DNA of 46,852 nucleotides from assembly GCA_022842825.1 (NCBI GenBank), contig JALHOU010000002.1, forward strand, positions 26,484 through 73,335, written 5' to 3'. Of this stretch, positions 25,078-33,985 are shown piece by piece (the stretch's first letter is position 1; each line of letters opens with the position of its first letter). The notes beneath the pieces are model-generated. The model worked only from the letters and a program-made list of their open reading frames with translations. It made no database searches and was not told where the DNA came from. The position numbers and the translations under genes were made by a program. Origin of the DNA: Rubrivivax sp. Its GTDB lineage: Bacteria; Pseudomonadota; Gammaproteobacteria; Burkholderiales; Burkholderiaceae_C.

Positions 25078-25193
25078 ATGATCGCTTGTTGGCCGGCGCG
25101 GCCCGCGAACCGGCCGTCCGCGGCCTCGTCGAGGGCCTCTGCACTGGCGCCCTCCGGCCCGTTCGCTTCGCGCGGCCCCGCCCGCGCTGCATC

Positions 25194-26240
25194 ATGACCT
25201 TCAACGTCACCCTGCAACCCGCCGCCCGCCAGTTCACGGTCGAGCGGGACGAGACCATCCTGCCAGCCGCCATCCGCCAGGGCATCGGCCTGCCCTACGG
25301 TTGCCGCGACGGCGCCTGCGGCTCGTGCAAGAGCAAGCTGCTCGAGGGCCGCGTCATCCACGGTGCGCACCAGCAACGCGCGCTCTCGGCGGCCGAGGAG
25401 GCGGCCGGCTACATCCTGACCTGCTGCGCCACTCCGCAGACCGACTGCGTGGTCGAGGCGCGCATCGTGCCCGGCGCCGGTGAGCATCCGGTGCTCAAGC
25501 TGCCGAGCCGCGTGCTCGCGCTGGAGCGCGTGGCGCCCGAAGTGATGATCCTGCGGCTGCAGTTGCCGGCCAACCAGAACCTGCAGTACCGGGCCGGCCA
25601 GTACGTCGAGTTCATCCTGCGCGACGGCGCGCGGCGCAGCTACAGCATGGCCAATGCGCCGCACAACCTGGGCAGCCCGCCGGCCATCGAGCTGCACGTG
25701 CGGCACATGCCCGGCGGCAAGTTCACTGACCATGTGTTCGGGGCGATGAAGGAGAAGGAGATCCTGCGCATGGAAGGGCCCTTTGGCAGCTTCTTCCTGC
25801 GCGAGGACGCCGCGCCCGACCGCCCGATGGTGCTGCTGGCCAGCGGCACCGGCTTCGCACCCATCAAGGCCGTGCTCGAGCACATGCGCCACAAGGGCAT
25901 CACGCGACCGACCGTGCTGTACTGGGGCGGCCGGCGGCCGCACGACCTGTACTTGCACCGCTGGTGCGAGCAGGCGGCGGCTGAGATGCCGAACCTGCGC
26001 TACGTGCCGGTGATCTCTGACCCGCTGCCCGAGGACGCCTGGGCCGGCCGCACGGGCTTCGTGCACCGCGCGGTAATGGAGGACTGGCCCGATCTCTCGG
26101 CGTACCAGGTCTATGCCTGCGGCGCGCCGATCGTCGTCGAGTCGGCCAAGCGCGACTTCGTGGCGCAGTGCCATCTCGACCCCGACGAGTTCTACGCCGA
26201 CTCGTTCACCTCCGAGGCAGACAAGCACGGCAACCCGTGA
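25194..26240 (+). CDS. Ferredoxin-FAD/NAD(P)H reductase, CDP-6-deoxy-delta-3,4-glucoseen reductase-like
   Basis: A 348-residue modular electron-transfer protein. The N-terminal plant-type [2Fe-2S] domain has CRDGACGSC with a fourth Cys in ILTCCATP. A flavin domain follows (RRSYSMANAP, the RxYS FAD motif), then an NAD-binding domain (LLASGTGFAPIKAVLEH). This order matches CDP-6-deoxy-delta-3,4-glucoseen reductase (AscD) homologues and other class-1 oxygenase reductases. In Burkholderiales such genes are often annotated as AscD without evidence for that sugar pathway, and no deoxysugar gene is nearby here. It probably passes electrons from NADH to an unidentified partner. It is coupled to the downstream receptor gene (10 nt between). 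Confidence 0.9.
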   Translation: MTFNVTLQPAARQFTVERDETILPAAIRQGIGLPYGCRDGACGSCKSKLLEGRVIHGAHQQRALSAAEEAAGYILTCCATPQTDCVVEARIVPGAGEHPVLKLPSRVLALERVAPEVMILRLQLPANQNLQYRAGQYVEFILRDGARRSYSMANAPHNLGSPPAIELHVRHMPGGKFTDHVFGAMKEKEILRMEGPFGSFFLREDAAPDRPMVLLASGTGFAPIKAVLEHMRHKGITRPTVLYWGGRRPHDLYLHRWCEQAAAEMPNLRYVPVISDPLPEDAWAGRTGFVHRAVMEDWPDLSAYQVYACGAPIVVESAKRDFVAQCHLDPDEFYADSFTSEADKHGNP

Positions 26241-26250
26241 AGGACCCCAC

Positions 26251-27252
26251 ATGCAGCCACGCCGCCGTCACTTGATGAACCTGCCGCTGGCGGCCGCCAT
26301 GCTGGCACTCGCCGGCGTCGGCGACCGCCTGGCCGCGCAGCCGCGCACCGTGCGCCTTATCGTGCCCTATCCGCCTGGTGGTCCGCTCGACATCACCGCG
26401 CGGGCACTGGCCGATCGCGTCAAGGACACGCTCGGCAGCGTGGTCGTGGAGAACCGCCCCGGCGCGGGTGGCAACCTCGGTGCCGACCTCGTCGCCAAGG
26501 CCGCGCCTGATGGCCAGACGCTGGTCATGGGCGCCGTCGCCACGCATGCCATCAACCCCTGGCTCTACAGCCGGATCCCCTACGACCCGCTGCGCGACTT
26601 CACCCCCATCACCCTCGTGGCGCAGGTGCCCAACGTGCTGGTCGTGAACGCCGAGTCGGCCGCGCGGCTGAAGATTGCCAGCCTCGCCGACCTCGTCGAG
26701 TACGCCCGCCGCAACCCCGGGCGCCTCAACTACGGCTCGGGCGGCAACGGCAGTGCCGGACACCTCGCCGGCGAGATGTTCAAGGCGCAAGCCAGGCTCT
26801 TCGCGGTGCACATCCCCTATGCTGGCGGCCCCCCGGCCCAGCTCGCCCTGGTGAGCGGGCAGGTGGACTTCAACTTCGACAACCTCGCGGCGGCGGCCGC
26901 CAACATCCGCAGCGGCAAGCTCAAGGCCCTGGCCGTGACAACCGCTAGACGGTCGGGCGTCATGCCCGACGTGCCGACCGTGGCCGAGGCCGGTGCCGCA
27001 CTCGGCCTGCGCGAGTTCGACATCTCCACCTGGTTCGGCATCTTCGCGCCGGCCCGGCTGCCGGCCGAGGCGGCGCAAGCCTTGAACAAGGCCTTCGTCG
27101 ACGCGCTCGGCTCGCCCGAGATGAAGGCCCGCATGGCCCAGTTGATGGCCGAGCCGGCGCCGACGACCACCGAGCAGTTCGCGGCGTTCGTGCGTGCCGA
27201 GCTGGCGAAGTACGAGGCCGTGGTGAAGGCCACCGGCGCGCGCGCCGACTGA
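26251..27252 (+). CDS. Bug-type (tripartite tricarboxylate transporter) periplasmic substrate-binding protein
   Basis: A 333-residue exported protein with a signal peptide (about 1-30, ending LAAQ) and the Bug/TctC fold: IVPYPPGGPLDITAR, VVENRPGAGGNLGAD, YGSGGNGSAGHLAGEMF and the C-terminal FGIFAPARLP. Such receptors bind carboxylates in the periplasm; betaproteobacteria carry many copies, most without adjacent TctAB membrane genes, as here. AAGGA lies 7 nt before the ATG and overlaps the stop region of the reductase gene, so the two are translated from one message. The ligand is unknown. Confidence 0.93.
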   Translation: MQPRRRHLMNLPLAAAMLALAGVGDRLAAQPRTVRLIVPYPPGGPLDITARALADRVKDTLGSVVVENRPGAGGNLGADLVAKAAPDGQTLVMGAVATHAINPWLYSRIPYDPLRDFTPITLVAQVPNVLVVNAESAARLKIASLADLVEYARRNPGRLNYGSGGNGSAGHLAGEMFKAQARLFAVHIPYAGGPPAQLALVSGQVDFNFDNLAAAAANIRSGKLKALAVTTARRSGVMPDVPTVAEAGAALGLREFDISTWFGIFAPARLPAEAAQALNKAFVDALGSPEMKARMAQLMAEPAPTTTEQFAAFVRAELAKYEAVVKATGARAD

Positions 27253-27260
27253 GAAGCGGC

Positions 27261-27292
27261 AGGGCCCGGCAGCGCATCGCCCCCGGCCCTTT
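27261..27292. terminator. Possible terminator between convergent genes
   Basis: AGGGCCCGG (27261-27269) pairs with CCGGCCCT (27283-27290) with one bulge, followed by TT. It lies after the Bug receptor gene. Confidence 0.4.
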
Positions 27293-27312
27293 GCTGGAAC
27301 GGTGCCGATTCG

Positions 27313-27921
27313 TCAGAAGCGCGGGGCGGGACCCTCGCCGTCCTTCTTGGGCGTGCAGCTCATGTCCATGCGGCCGAGCACCTCGCCCTCGGGGCCGACC
27401 ATCTCGCCTTCGAGCTCGCCGGTCTGCCGGTCGATGGAGACGCGCGTGGCCGCCAGCTTCTCGAACGGCGGGTACCACTTGAACAAGGCCGTTCCCTTGA
27501 AATCCAGGAACACCTTGCCGCCACGTTGCGGCTGGTAGGTGGCCGCGTAGTAGGCATCGGTGGCAACGTACTTCATGCGTTCGCCCACGGGCAGCACGTT
27601 GGAGCGCTGCACGAAAGCGGTCATGTTGTTGTCGCGCAGGGCCAGGTACAGATAGGCGCCGTCGCTCTTGATCACCGGCACGGCGCGCAGCGTCGTGCGC
27701 ATGCGGGCGTTGGCGTCGGATCGGTCGTCGCTCTTGTCCCCCTTGCTCTCGCCGGCCACCTCTTCGGGCTTCTCGGCCAGGCCGCGGTCGATGCTGCGCT
27801 TGATGGGGTCGCCACCGGCCGACACGGTGCCCCGGCAGTCGAGGTACAGATGGAAAATCTGCGCGCTGGCCGCGGGCACGACCAAAGCCAGCGCACAACC
27901 CAGCGCGAGGGCGCGCTTCAT
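27313..27921 (-). CDS. Exported protein of unknown function, partner of the CsgG-like gene
   Basis: A 202-residue protein with a clear signal peptide (KRALALGCALALVVPAASAQ) followed by a soluble domain with a charged segment near 45-70 (EEVAGESKGDKSDDRSDANA) and a conserved-looking C-terminal half (GKVFLDFKGTALFKWYPPF). I recognise no family. The ATG at 27921 lies two bases after the stop of the CsgG-like gene, so the pair is translationally coupled. A GTG six bases upstream is a possible alternative. Coupling suggests a shared function at the outer membrane or periplasm, but that is inference. Confidence 0.75.
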   Translation of the reverse strand: MKRALALGCALALVVPAASAQIFHLYLDCRGTVSAGGDPIKRSIDRGLAEKPEEVAGESKGDKSDDRSDANARMRTTLRAVPVIKSDGAYLYLALRDNNMTAFVQRSNVLPVGERMKYVATDAYYAATYQPQRGGKVFLDFKGTALFKWYPPFEKLAATRVSIDRQTGELEGEMVGPEGEVLGRMDMSCTPKKDGEGPAPRF

Positions 27922-27923
27922 GA

Positions 27924-28805
27924 TCACTTGCGCCCGCTGGCCTCGCGGCCGGCTTCGGTCTGGCCACCCTGCACGCCGAGGCGACCGCCGGTGCCGAGGC
28001 CGCCACGCACGGTCTGCGCCTTGTAGTTGCGTAGCGCCTTCACCATCTGGTTGTACGAATCGGCAAACGCGGCGACGACGACCTTGCCGCGCGGCGTGTT
28101 GGAGTAACCCCCTCCGGCACCCGCCAAGCCACCCGTGAAGGCGGAGCCGAAGAAGCCGAAGTCGAAGTTCTTTCCGCTGCCCTCGGCCGCGGAGATCTGC
28201 ACGCCAGAGCGGATGTCCACCAGCAGCAGCGTCGTCGAGGCCTCGTTGACCCCCACGCTGCCGGCAGCCGCAGCCACGGTGCCGATGGCGCCCGGCAGCA
28301 GCCCGGCCAAACCCCCGCCGCCGCCGCCGGTCTTGCCCGAGAACTGGATCGACGGGCGCATCAGGTAGTCGGCAGCGACCATCTGCCCACCGCCCATGTT
28401 GCTGCCGGCACGGCCCTCGTCGCCACGCATCAGGTCGCGTTCGCGCTGCATCGACTGCAAGCCCGCGCCGCGCTCGACGATGACGAAGCAGTTGCTTTGC
28501 TGGATCATCAAGCGCAGGACTGGGATCGTCGAACCCAGGTTGTACTGGCGCAGCTGCGAGTACCAGGGGGCCCGCACATCCTCTTCCATGGCCAACGTGC
28601 CGAGAGACTCATCGCAGCGCTCGAGGTTGCTCTTGTTGCCGGCGGCGGTGCCGCCACCGGCGGCGCCGGTGACCGTGGTGTTGCCGCCGCCCATGCTCGG
28701 TGCGGTGGCCAGGCAGCCCGGCAGCATGGCCGCTGCGGCCAGCACCAGCCAGGCCGGACGCAGGCGGGAAGCGACGGAACTCGGGGATTCTTGATGATCT
28801 CGCAT
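27924..28805 (-). CDS. CsgG/HfaB-like lipoprotein
   Basis: A 293-residue protein with an N-terminal signal and lipobox LPGC (C31), a Gly/Ala-rich stretch after the cysteine, and the CsgG fold features LGTLAMEEDVR, LMIQQSNCFVIVERG, ADYLMRPSIQFSG, a glycine-rich turn (about 158-180) and STTLLLVDIRSGVQI. CsgG forms the outer-membrane export pore for curli subunits; HfaB acts in holdfast anchoring. No csgA, csgB, csgE or csgF homologue is nearby, so a curli role is not supported. CAGGAGAA lies about 4 nt before the ATG. It begins a two-gene unit with the protein of unknown function. A weak -10 (TACATT, minus strand, 28855-28860) lies about 50 nt upstream. Confidence 0.85.
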   Translation of the reverse strand: MRDHQESPSSVASRLRPAWLVLAAAAMLPGCLATAPSMGGGNTTVTGAAGGGTAAGNKSNLERCDESLGTLAMEEDVRAPWYSQLRQYNLGSTIPVLRLMIQQSNCFVIVERGAGLQSMQRERDLMRGDEGRAGSNMGGGQMVAADYLMRPSIQFSGKTGGGGGGLAGLLPGAIGTVAAAAGSVGVNEASTTLLLVDIRSGVQISAAEGSGKNFDFGFFGSAFTGGLAGAGGGYSNTPRGKVVVAAFADSYNQMVKALRNYKAQTVRGGLGTGGRLGVQGGQTEAGREASGRK

Positions 28806-28973
28806 GGTTTCTCCTGATGAACCCGTCGCCCCGGGGCACGAGGCGAATCAAGAGAATGTAAGTCGATCTGCTGCGATCCGGGATCCCCCGCGGGACGGAT
28901 CAGTGCGTAGAAAAGCGCACAGTCGGCACAGCCGTGCAGGCGGAGCCGCGCGCTACCACGGTGCTCCGGTGGT

Positions 28974-29690
28974 TCACTCGCCGAGGTAGGCCGCGCGCAC
29001 GCGCGGATCGGCGAGCAGGTCCTTGGCCTCGCCGCTCATCGTGACCTCGCCGGAATCCAGCACATATCCGCGGTTCGCCAGCGCCAGCGCGCGGCTCGCG
29101 TTCTGCTCGACCAGCAGCACGGTGGTGCCGCGCTGGTGGATGTCGTTGACCACTTCGAAGATCTTGTCGACCATGATGGGCGACAGGCCCATGCTCGGCT
29201 CGTCGAGCAGCAGCACCTTCGGCTTCGCCATCAAGCCGCGACCCATGGCGAGCATCTGCTGCTCGCCACCGCTCATGGTGCCGGCCAGTTGTTGCGCACG
29301 CTCCTTCAGGCGCGGGAAGATGGCGAACACCTTCTCGATGTCGGCCTCGATGCCGGCCTTGTCGTTGCGCACGAAGGCGCCCATCTGCAGGTTCTCGACG
29401 ATGGACATGCGCGTGAAGGTGCCGCGGCCCTCGGGCACCATCACAAGGCCCTGCTTGACGAGGTCCCAGGCGCCCTGCCCCTTGATGGGTCGGCCCATGA
29501 ACTCGATGTCGCCGGCGGCCACCGGCTGGATGCCGGTGATGGCCTTCAGCGTCGTCGTCTTGCCGGCGCCGTTGGCGCCGATGAGACTGACCAGCTCGCC
29601 TTCGCGCACCTCGAAGCTGACGCCCTTGACGGCCTGGATGCCGCCGTAGGCCACCTTGAGGCCGCTGACCTTGAGGAGTGTTGCTGCCAT
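28974..29690 (-). CDS. livF: Branched-chain amino acid ABC transporter ATP-binding protein LivF
   Basis: A 238-residue ABC ATPase. Walker A is GANGAGKTT, the signature TMSGGEQQMLAMGR, Walker B VLLLDEPSMGL and the switch histidine region follows as LLVEQNAS, where the usual H is replaced by Q as is typical for LivF. It powers import of branched-chain or related amino acids and sits on the cytoplasmic face with LivG. It is the last gene of livHMGF, 20 nt after livG. The ATG at 29690 gives the usual LivF length. Confidence 0.93.
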   Translation of the reverse strand: MAATLLKVSGLKVAYGGIQAVKGVSFEVREGELVSLIGANGAGKTTTLKAITGIQPVAAGDIEFMGRPIKGQGAWDLVKQGLVMVPEGRGTFTRMSIVENLQMGAFVRNDKAGIEADIEKVFAIFPRLKERAQQLAGTMSGGEQQMLAMGRGLMAKPKVLLLDEPSMGLSPIMVDKIFEVVNDIHQRGTTVLLVEQNASRALALANRGYVLDSGEVTMSGEAKDLLADPRVRAAYLGE

Positions 29691-29710
29691 GTTCGCTGCT
29701 CCCGCCTCGG

Positions 29711-30481
29711 TCAGTGCGCACCGGCGCCGAGGTAGGCCTCGATGACCTTCTCGTTCTTCTGCACCTCGGCCGGCGTGCCTTCGGCGATCTGCTTGCCGTA
29801 GTCGAGCACTGTGACGCGGTCGCACAGGCCCATGACGAGCTTTACGTCGTGCTCGATGAGCAGGATGGTGCGGCCGTCTTTGCGGATGCGGTCGATCAGC
29901 TCGCGCAGCACCACCTTCTCGGTGGCGTTCATGCCGGCGGCCGGCTCGTCCAGGGCGATCAGCTTGGGGTCGGTGGCGAGCGCGCGTGCGATCTCCAGCC
30001 GCCGCTGGTCGCCATAGCTCAGCGTGCGCGCGCGGTACTCGGCGTAGCGGCCGATGCCGACGTAGTCGAGCAACTCCTGCGCGCGCTGGGCAATCGCGGC
30101 CTCCTCGGCCTTGAAGGCGGCAGTGCGGAAGATGGCGCCGACCAGGCCCGACTTGGTGCGTACGTGGCGACCGACCATCACGTTCTCCAGCGCCGTCATT
30201 TCCGGGAACAGGCGGATGTTCTGGAACGTGCGTGCGATGCCCTGCTCGGCCACCTCGTGCACGGCGCTCGGCTTGTAGGGTGCCCCACCGAGCTCGAAGG
30301 TGCCCGAGTCGGGCGAATACAACCCCGTGATGACGTTGAAGAAGGTCGTCTTGCCGGCCCCGTTGGGGCCGATGAGCCCATACACCTGCCCGGGCTGGAT
30401 GGTGATGCCGACTTCCGACAGCGCCTGCAGGCCGCCGAAGCGCTTGCTGACCCCTTGGACATTGAGGACGGAGGTCGCCAT
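29711..30481 (-). CDS. livG: Branched-chain amino acid ABC transporter ATP-binding protein LivG
   Basis: A 256-residue ABC ATPase with Walker A GPNGAGKTT, signature LSYGDQRRLEIARAL, Walker B LIALDEPAAGMN and the H-loop ILLIEHDVKLVM. LSYG in place of LSGG is normal for LivG. It pairs with LivF. It begins 3 nt after the livM stop, which indicates translational coupling. Confidence 0.94.
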   Translation of the reverse strand: MATSVLNVQGVSKRFGGLQALSEVGITIQPGQVYGLIGPNGAGKTTFFNVITGLYSPDSGTFELGGAPYKPSAVHEVAEQGIARTFQNIRLFPEMTALENVMVGRHVRTKSGLVGAIFRTAAFKAEEAAIAQRAQELLDYVGIGRYAEYRARTLSYGDQRRLEIARALATDPKLIALDEPAAGMNATEKVVLRELIDRIRKDGRTILLIEHDVKLVMGLCDRVTVLDYGKQIAEGTPAEVQKNEKVIEAYLGAGAH

Positions 30482-30484
30482 CGT

Positions 30485-31576
30485 TCAGGCCCCCTGCTTG
30501 CCGGCGGGCGCCGGCGCGGCCTTGCCGTGCTCGGGCGAAGGCCACAGCCCGCGCGGGCGCGACAACATGATCCCGATCATCGCCAGCGCGATGAGCAGCT
30601 GGCGCAGGATGGACGCGTCGAGCCGGCCATCGGTCATCTGCTGCAGCGGCCCAGCCACGTAACGCAGCACCTCGGGCAGCGCGGCGAGCAGCAGCGCCCC
30701 GAGCACGACGCCCGGCAGGTGGCCCATACCGCCCAGCACGACCATGGCCACGATCATGACGCTTTCCATCAGACTGAACGACTCCGGCGAAACGAAGCCC
30801 TGGAAAGCCGCGAACATCGAGCCCGAGACACCGCCGAACGTCGCCCCCATGCCGAACGCGAGCAGCTTCATATTGCGCGTGTTGATGCCCATGGCCTTGG
30901 CGGCGATCTCGTCCTCGCGGATGGCCATCCAGGCGCGGCCGATGCGCGAAAGCTCGAGCCGGTGGCAGATGACGACGCTCACGACCACGAGGACCAGGAA
31001 GAGCCAGTAGTACATGGTGACCGGCGCCACCGAGAACCCTGCCACCTCCCAGGGCTTGCCGAAGCTGACACCGGCCACGCTCATCGGGTCGATGCGGTCC
31101 AGCCCGCGCGGCCCGTTGGTGATGTTCACCGGGTGCTCGAGGTTGTTCATGAACACGCGGATGATCTCGCCGAAGCCGAGCGTGACGATGGCCAGGTAGT
31201 CGCCGCGCAGCTTGAGGACCGGCAATCCGAGCATGACGCCGGCAAGAGCCGCGAGCCCCGCCGCCAGAGGAATGACCATCCAGATCGGCGTGTGCAAGCC
31301 TTCCGGGAACATCGCCGCGAACCACGCGAAGTTCTCGCTCAGGTGTGGGCTGGCCAGCAACGCATACATGTACGCGCCCACGGCATAGAAGGCGACGAAG
31401 CCGAGGTCGAGCAGGCCGGCGTAACCGACCACGATGTTGAGGCCGAGCGCCAGCAGCACGTACAGCAGCGCGATGGCCATGATGCGCACCCAGCCCTGGC
31501 CGATCTGCTGCACAAAGAGCGGCAGCGCGAGCAGGACAACGGCGGCGATGAGAAAGACGACGAGCTTGTTCTTCAT
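30485..31576 (-). CDS. livM: Branched-chain amino acid ABC transporter permease LivM
   Basis: A 363-residue inner-membrane permease with about nine hydrophobic segments. The LivM signature LNIVVGYAGLLDLGFVAFYAVGAY appears near 47-70, and LKLRGDYLAIVTLGFGEIIRV is the cytoplasmic coupling region. The C-terminus is Ala/Pro/Lys-rich. The ATG at 31576 gives MKNKLVVFL, a normal LivM start; an ATG 18 nt further up is possible. It lies 17 nt after livH. Confidence 0.93.
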   Translation of the reverse strand: MKNKLVVFLIAAVVLLALPLFVQQIGQGWVRIMAIALLYVLLALGLNIVVGYAGLLDLGFVAFYAVGAYMYALLASPHLSENFAWFAAMFPEGLHTPIWMVIPLAAGLAALAGVMLGLPVLKLRGDYLAIVTLGFGEIIRVFMNNLEHPVNITNGPRGLDRIDPMSVAGVSFGKPWEVAGFSVAPVTMYYWLFLVLVVVSVVICHRLELSRIGRAWMAIREDEIAAKAMGINTRNMKLLAFGMGATFGGVSGSMFAAFQGFVSPESFSLMESVMIVAMVVLGGMGHLPGVVLGALLLAALPEVLRYVAGPLQQMTDGRLDASILRQLLIALAMIGIMLSRPRGLWPSPEHGKAAPAPAGKQGA

Positions 31577-31593
31577 GATCGAGGCCCCGGGCA

Positions 31594-32517
31594 TCAGGCG
31601 CGATCGGCGACGCGCTCGCCGAGCAGGCCGGAGGGCCGCAGGGTCAGCACGAGGATGAGCGCCGCGAACGCGAACACGTCCGCATAGTGGCTGCCGAAGA
31701 CGCCCCCGGTCAAGTCGCCCAGATAGCCGGCACCGAGCGCCTCGATGAGGCCCAGCGCCAAGCCACCCACCACCGCGCCGGCCAGGTTGCCGATGCCGCC
31801 CAGTACCGCCGCCGTGAACGCCTTGAGCCCGGGCAGGAAGCCCATCGCATGCTGCACGGTGCCGTAGTTGGCCGCCCACATCACGCCGGCCACGGCGGCC
31901 AGCGCGGCGCCGATGATGAACGTGGCCGAGATCACCATGTCGGGCTTGACACCCATCAGCGCAGCGACGCGCGGGTTTTCGGCCGTGGCGCGCATCGCCC
32001 GACCGAGCTTGGTGCGGTTCACCAGCCACATCAAGGCCGCCAGGATGGCCGTGGTGAGGCCGAGGATGAGGATCTGCGTGATGCTGATGACGGGCCCGCC
32101 GAGGTCGATCGGGTCGTTGGGCAGCAGCGCCGGGTAGGGCTTGGGGTTGGGCTTCCAGATGATCATCGCGATCGTCTGCAGCAGCAGGCTCATGCCCATG
32201 GCCGTGATCAGCGGCGCCAGACGCGGCGCACTGCGCAGCGGACGGTAGGCGAGCTTCTCGATCGCGAAGTTGAGTGCCGCGCAGACGACGATGGCGCACA
32301 GCAGCGAGATCAGCAGCAGCAGCCAGCCCGACAGCCCGGCGCCGGACAAGGCGGAGATGACGGTCCAGCTGGTCAAGGCGCCGACCATCAGCACCTCGCC
32401 GTGCGCGAAGTTGATGAGGTTGATGATGCCGTACACCATCGTGTAGCCCAGCGCCACCAACGCGTACATGCTGCCCAGCACCAGACCATTGAGGATCTGC
32501 TGGAGGAAGATGTCCAT
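31594..32517 (-). CDS. livH: Branched-chain amino acid ABC transporter permease LivH
   Basis: A 307-residue permease with about eight membrane segments. LivH signatures are MDIFLQQILNGLVLGSMYAL at the N-terminus, YGIINLINFAHGEVLMVGA, and the EAA-like loop near NRTKLGRAMRATAENP. It forms the channel with LivM. GAGGAGAA lies 7 nt before the ATG. It is the first gene of livHMGF; the periplasmic binding protein is not in this operon, but a LivK-type gene lies about 10 kb away. Confidence 0.94.
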   Translation of the reverse strand: MDIFLQQILNGLVLGSMYALVALGYTMVYGIINLINFAHGEVLMVGALTSWTVISALSGAGLSGWLLLLISLLCAIVVCAALNFAIEKLAYRPLRSAPRLAPLITAMGMSLLLQTIAMIIWKPNPKPYPALLPNDPIDLGGPVISITQILILGLTTAILAALMWLVNRTKLGRAMRATAENPRVAALMGVKPDMVISATFIIGAALAAVAGVMWAANYGTVQHAMGFLPGLKAFTAAVLGGIGNLAGAVVGGLALGLIEALGAGYLGDLTGGVFGSHYADVFAFAALILVLTLRPSGLLGERVADRA

Positions 32518-32720
32518 GCGCGAGTTCTCCTCGGCGCGGTCGGCGTCGCCTGGCCGCCGCGCAACTCTTCGTTGCCAGTCACCTACTCAGGGCCAGGCTA
32601 GCAAGAGCCGCGCCGCGAAGTGACCTCGAAAATGATTCTAGGCAGCGGCCCGGGCCCGCCAGGGGTGGGCTTCCCCGTGCATGCCGCGCGCAGCAACCGG
32701 TGTAGCGCGCCCGGCCACGA
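32518..32720. promoter_or_regulatory. liv operon leader with a -10 box at 32634-32639
   Basis: The 203-bp spacer between livH and the end of ald is non-coding. On the minus strand TAGAAT (32634-32639) would give a leader of about 110 nt for livH. I see no recognised riboswitch in it and no terminator for ald. Confidence 0.35.
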
Positions 32721-33836
32721 TCATCCGAGCACGCTGCCGGCCGCTACACAAGACAGGCCCTGCGCCTGCGCCACGGCCTCGTGCGTGAGCTGCCCGTCGT
32801 GCACGTTCAGGCCCTCGCGCAGGTGCGGGTCGTCGCGCAGCGCCTGGCGCCAGCCCTTGCCCGCCAGGGCCAGCGTGAAGGGCAGCGTGGCGTTGTTCAA
32901 CGCCCAGGTCGAGGTCCGCGGCACGCCGCCCGGCATGTTGGCGACGCAGTAGTGCACGACGCCATCGACGACATAGGTCGGCTCGGCATGCGTGGTGGCA
33001 CGCGAGGTCTCGAAGCAGCCGCCCTGGTCGATGGCCACGTCCACCAGCACGGCGCCGGGCGCCATGCGCGCCACCTGGGCACGCGTGAGCAGCTTCGGTG
33101 CGGCGGCACCGGGGACGAGCACCGCGCCGACGACGAGGTCGGCCACGAGCACCGTCTGCTCGACCTCGGCCGCGGCCGCGAAGAGCACCTTCACGCGCCC
33201 GCCGAAGAGGTCGTCGAGCTCGCGCAGGCGGGGCAGGCTTCGGTCGAGGATGCTCACCTCGGCGCCGAGGCCCACGGCCATCTTCGCCGCGTGCGTGCCG
33301 ACGACGCCGCCGCCGAGGATGACGACCTTGCCCGGCTGCACGCCCGGCACACCCCCGAGCAGCACGCCGCGGCCACCGTTGGGCCGCTGCAGCGCCACGG
33401 CACCCACCTGGATGGCCATGCGCCCCGCGACCTCGCTCATCGGCGCCAGCAGGGGCAGGCGGCCGTGCGCGTCGGTGATGGTCTCGTAGGCGATGGCCGT
33501 GCAGCCCGAGGCCAGCAGGCCGTGCGTCTGCGCCGCGTCGGGGGCGAGGTGCAGGTAGGTGAACAGCACCTGCCCGCGCCGCAGCATCGCGATCTCCGAT
33601 GCTTGCGGCTCCTTCACCTTGACCACGAGTTCTGCCTCGGCAAACACGTCGGCCGCCTGCGGCACGATGCGCGCGCCGGCCGCGGCGTACAACGGGTCGT
33701 CGCAGCCGATGCCTGCGCCCGTGCCTGCCTGCACCAGCACCTCGTGGCCGTGCCGCACCAGTTCGTGCACCGCGGGGGGTGTAAGGCCCGCCCGGTTCTC
33801 CTGGGGTTTGATTTCCTTCGGTACACCGATCCGCAT
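32721..33836 (-). CDS. ald: Alanine dehydrogenase
   Basis: A 371-residue NAD-dependent enzyme interconverting alanine and pyruvate plus ammonium. The N-terminus [20 protein letters not shown] contains substrate-binding R15; a lysine in VVKVKEPQ and the histidine in FTYLHLAP fit the family active site. The dinucleotide motif is [17 protein letters not shown] and the later [11 protein letters not shown] segment is conserved. Length equals the family norm. The gene is divergent from an Lrp/AsnC regulator, a common arrangement in which the regulator responds to alanine or another amino acid. No clear Shine-Dalgarno precedes the ATG. Confidence 0.94.
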   Translation of the reverse strand: MRIGVPKEIKPQENRAGLTPPAVHELVRHGHEVLVQAGTGAGIGCDDPLYAAAGARIVPQAADVFAEAELVVKVKEPQASEIAMLRRGQVLFTYLHLAPDAAQTHGLLASGCTAIAYETITDAHGRLPLLAPMSEVAGRMAIQVGAVALQRPNGGRGVLLGGVPGVQPGKVVILGGGVVGTHAAKMAVGLGAEVSILDRSLPRLRELDDLFGGRVKVLFAAAAEVEQTVLVADLVVGAVLVPGAAAPKLLTRAQVARMAPGAVLVDVAIDQGGCFETSRATTHAEPTYVVDGVVHYCVANMPGGVPRTSTWALNNATLPFTLALAGKGWRQALRDDPHLREGLNVHDGQLTHEAVAQAQGLSCVAAGSVLG

Positions 33837-33897
33837 GGCTGGGGCCGCTTGCGCGTCGCGATAAGCTGAGGGTTGTCATCGTGCCTGCGGCCGCACC

Positions 33898-33928
33898 GAA
33901 TGTTTCTGCGTTCTCGATGCGAAGATTC
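33898..33928. promoter_or_regulatory. Dyad in the ald-Lrp intergenic region, candidate Lrp/AsnC operator
   Basis: GAAT...TTC...GCG on the left mirrors GCGAAGATTC on the right (33919-33928), with small gaps. It lies between the divergent ald and Lrp/AsnC starts, where a shared regulatory site would be expected. Confidence 0.35.
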
Positions 33929-33972
33929 CCCAGATCGACGCAATAAGAGTCCGATCTGCCCATGGCTGGCGG

Positions 33973-33978
33973 CAGAAT
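33973..33978 (+). promoter_or_regulatory. -10 box of the Lrp/AsnC gene, leaderless arrangement
   Basis: CAGAAT lies 7 nt before the ATG at 33986. It falls after an alternative in-frame ATG at 33962, which it argues against. Confidence 0.4.
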
Positions 33979-33985
33979 TCTCCGA

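Noticed and set aside
25078-25193. Possible extra small gene between the SDR and reductase genes
   Set aside because: The in-frame extension upstream of the reductase (starting near 25086) lacks family similarity and is Arg/Pro-rich; the ATG at 25194 begins the conserved [2Fe-2S] domain.
32518-32720. Riboswitch in the liv operon leader
   Set aside because: The leader of about 110 nt shows no terminator-antiterminator pair or known aptamer pattern.
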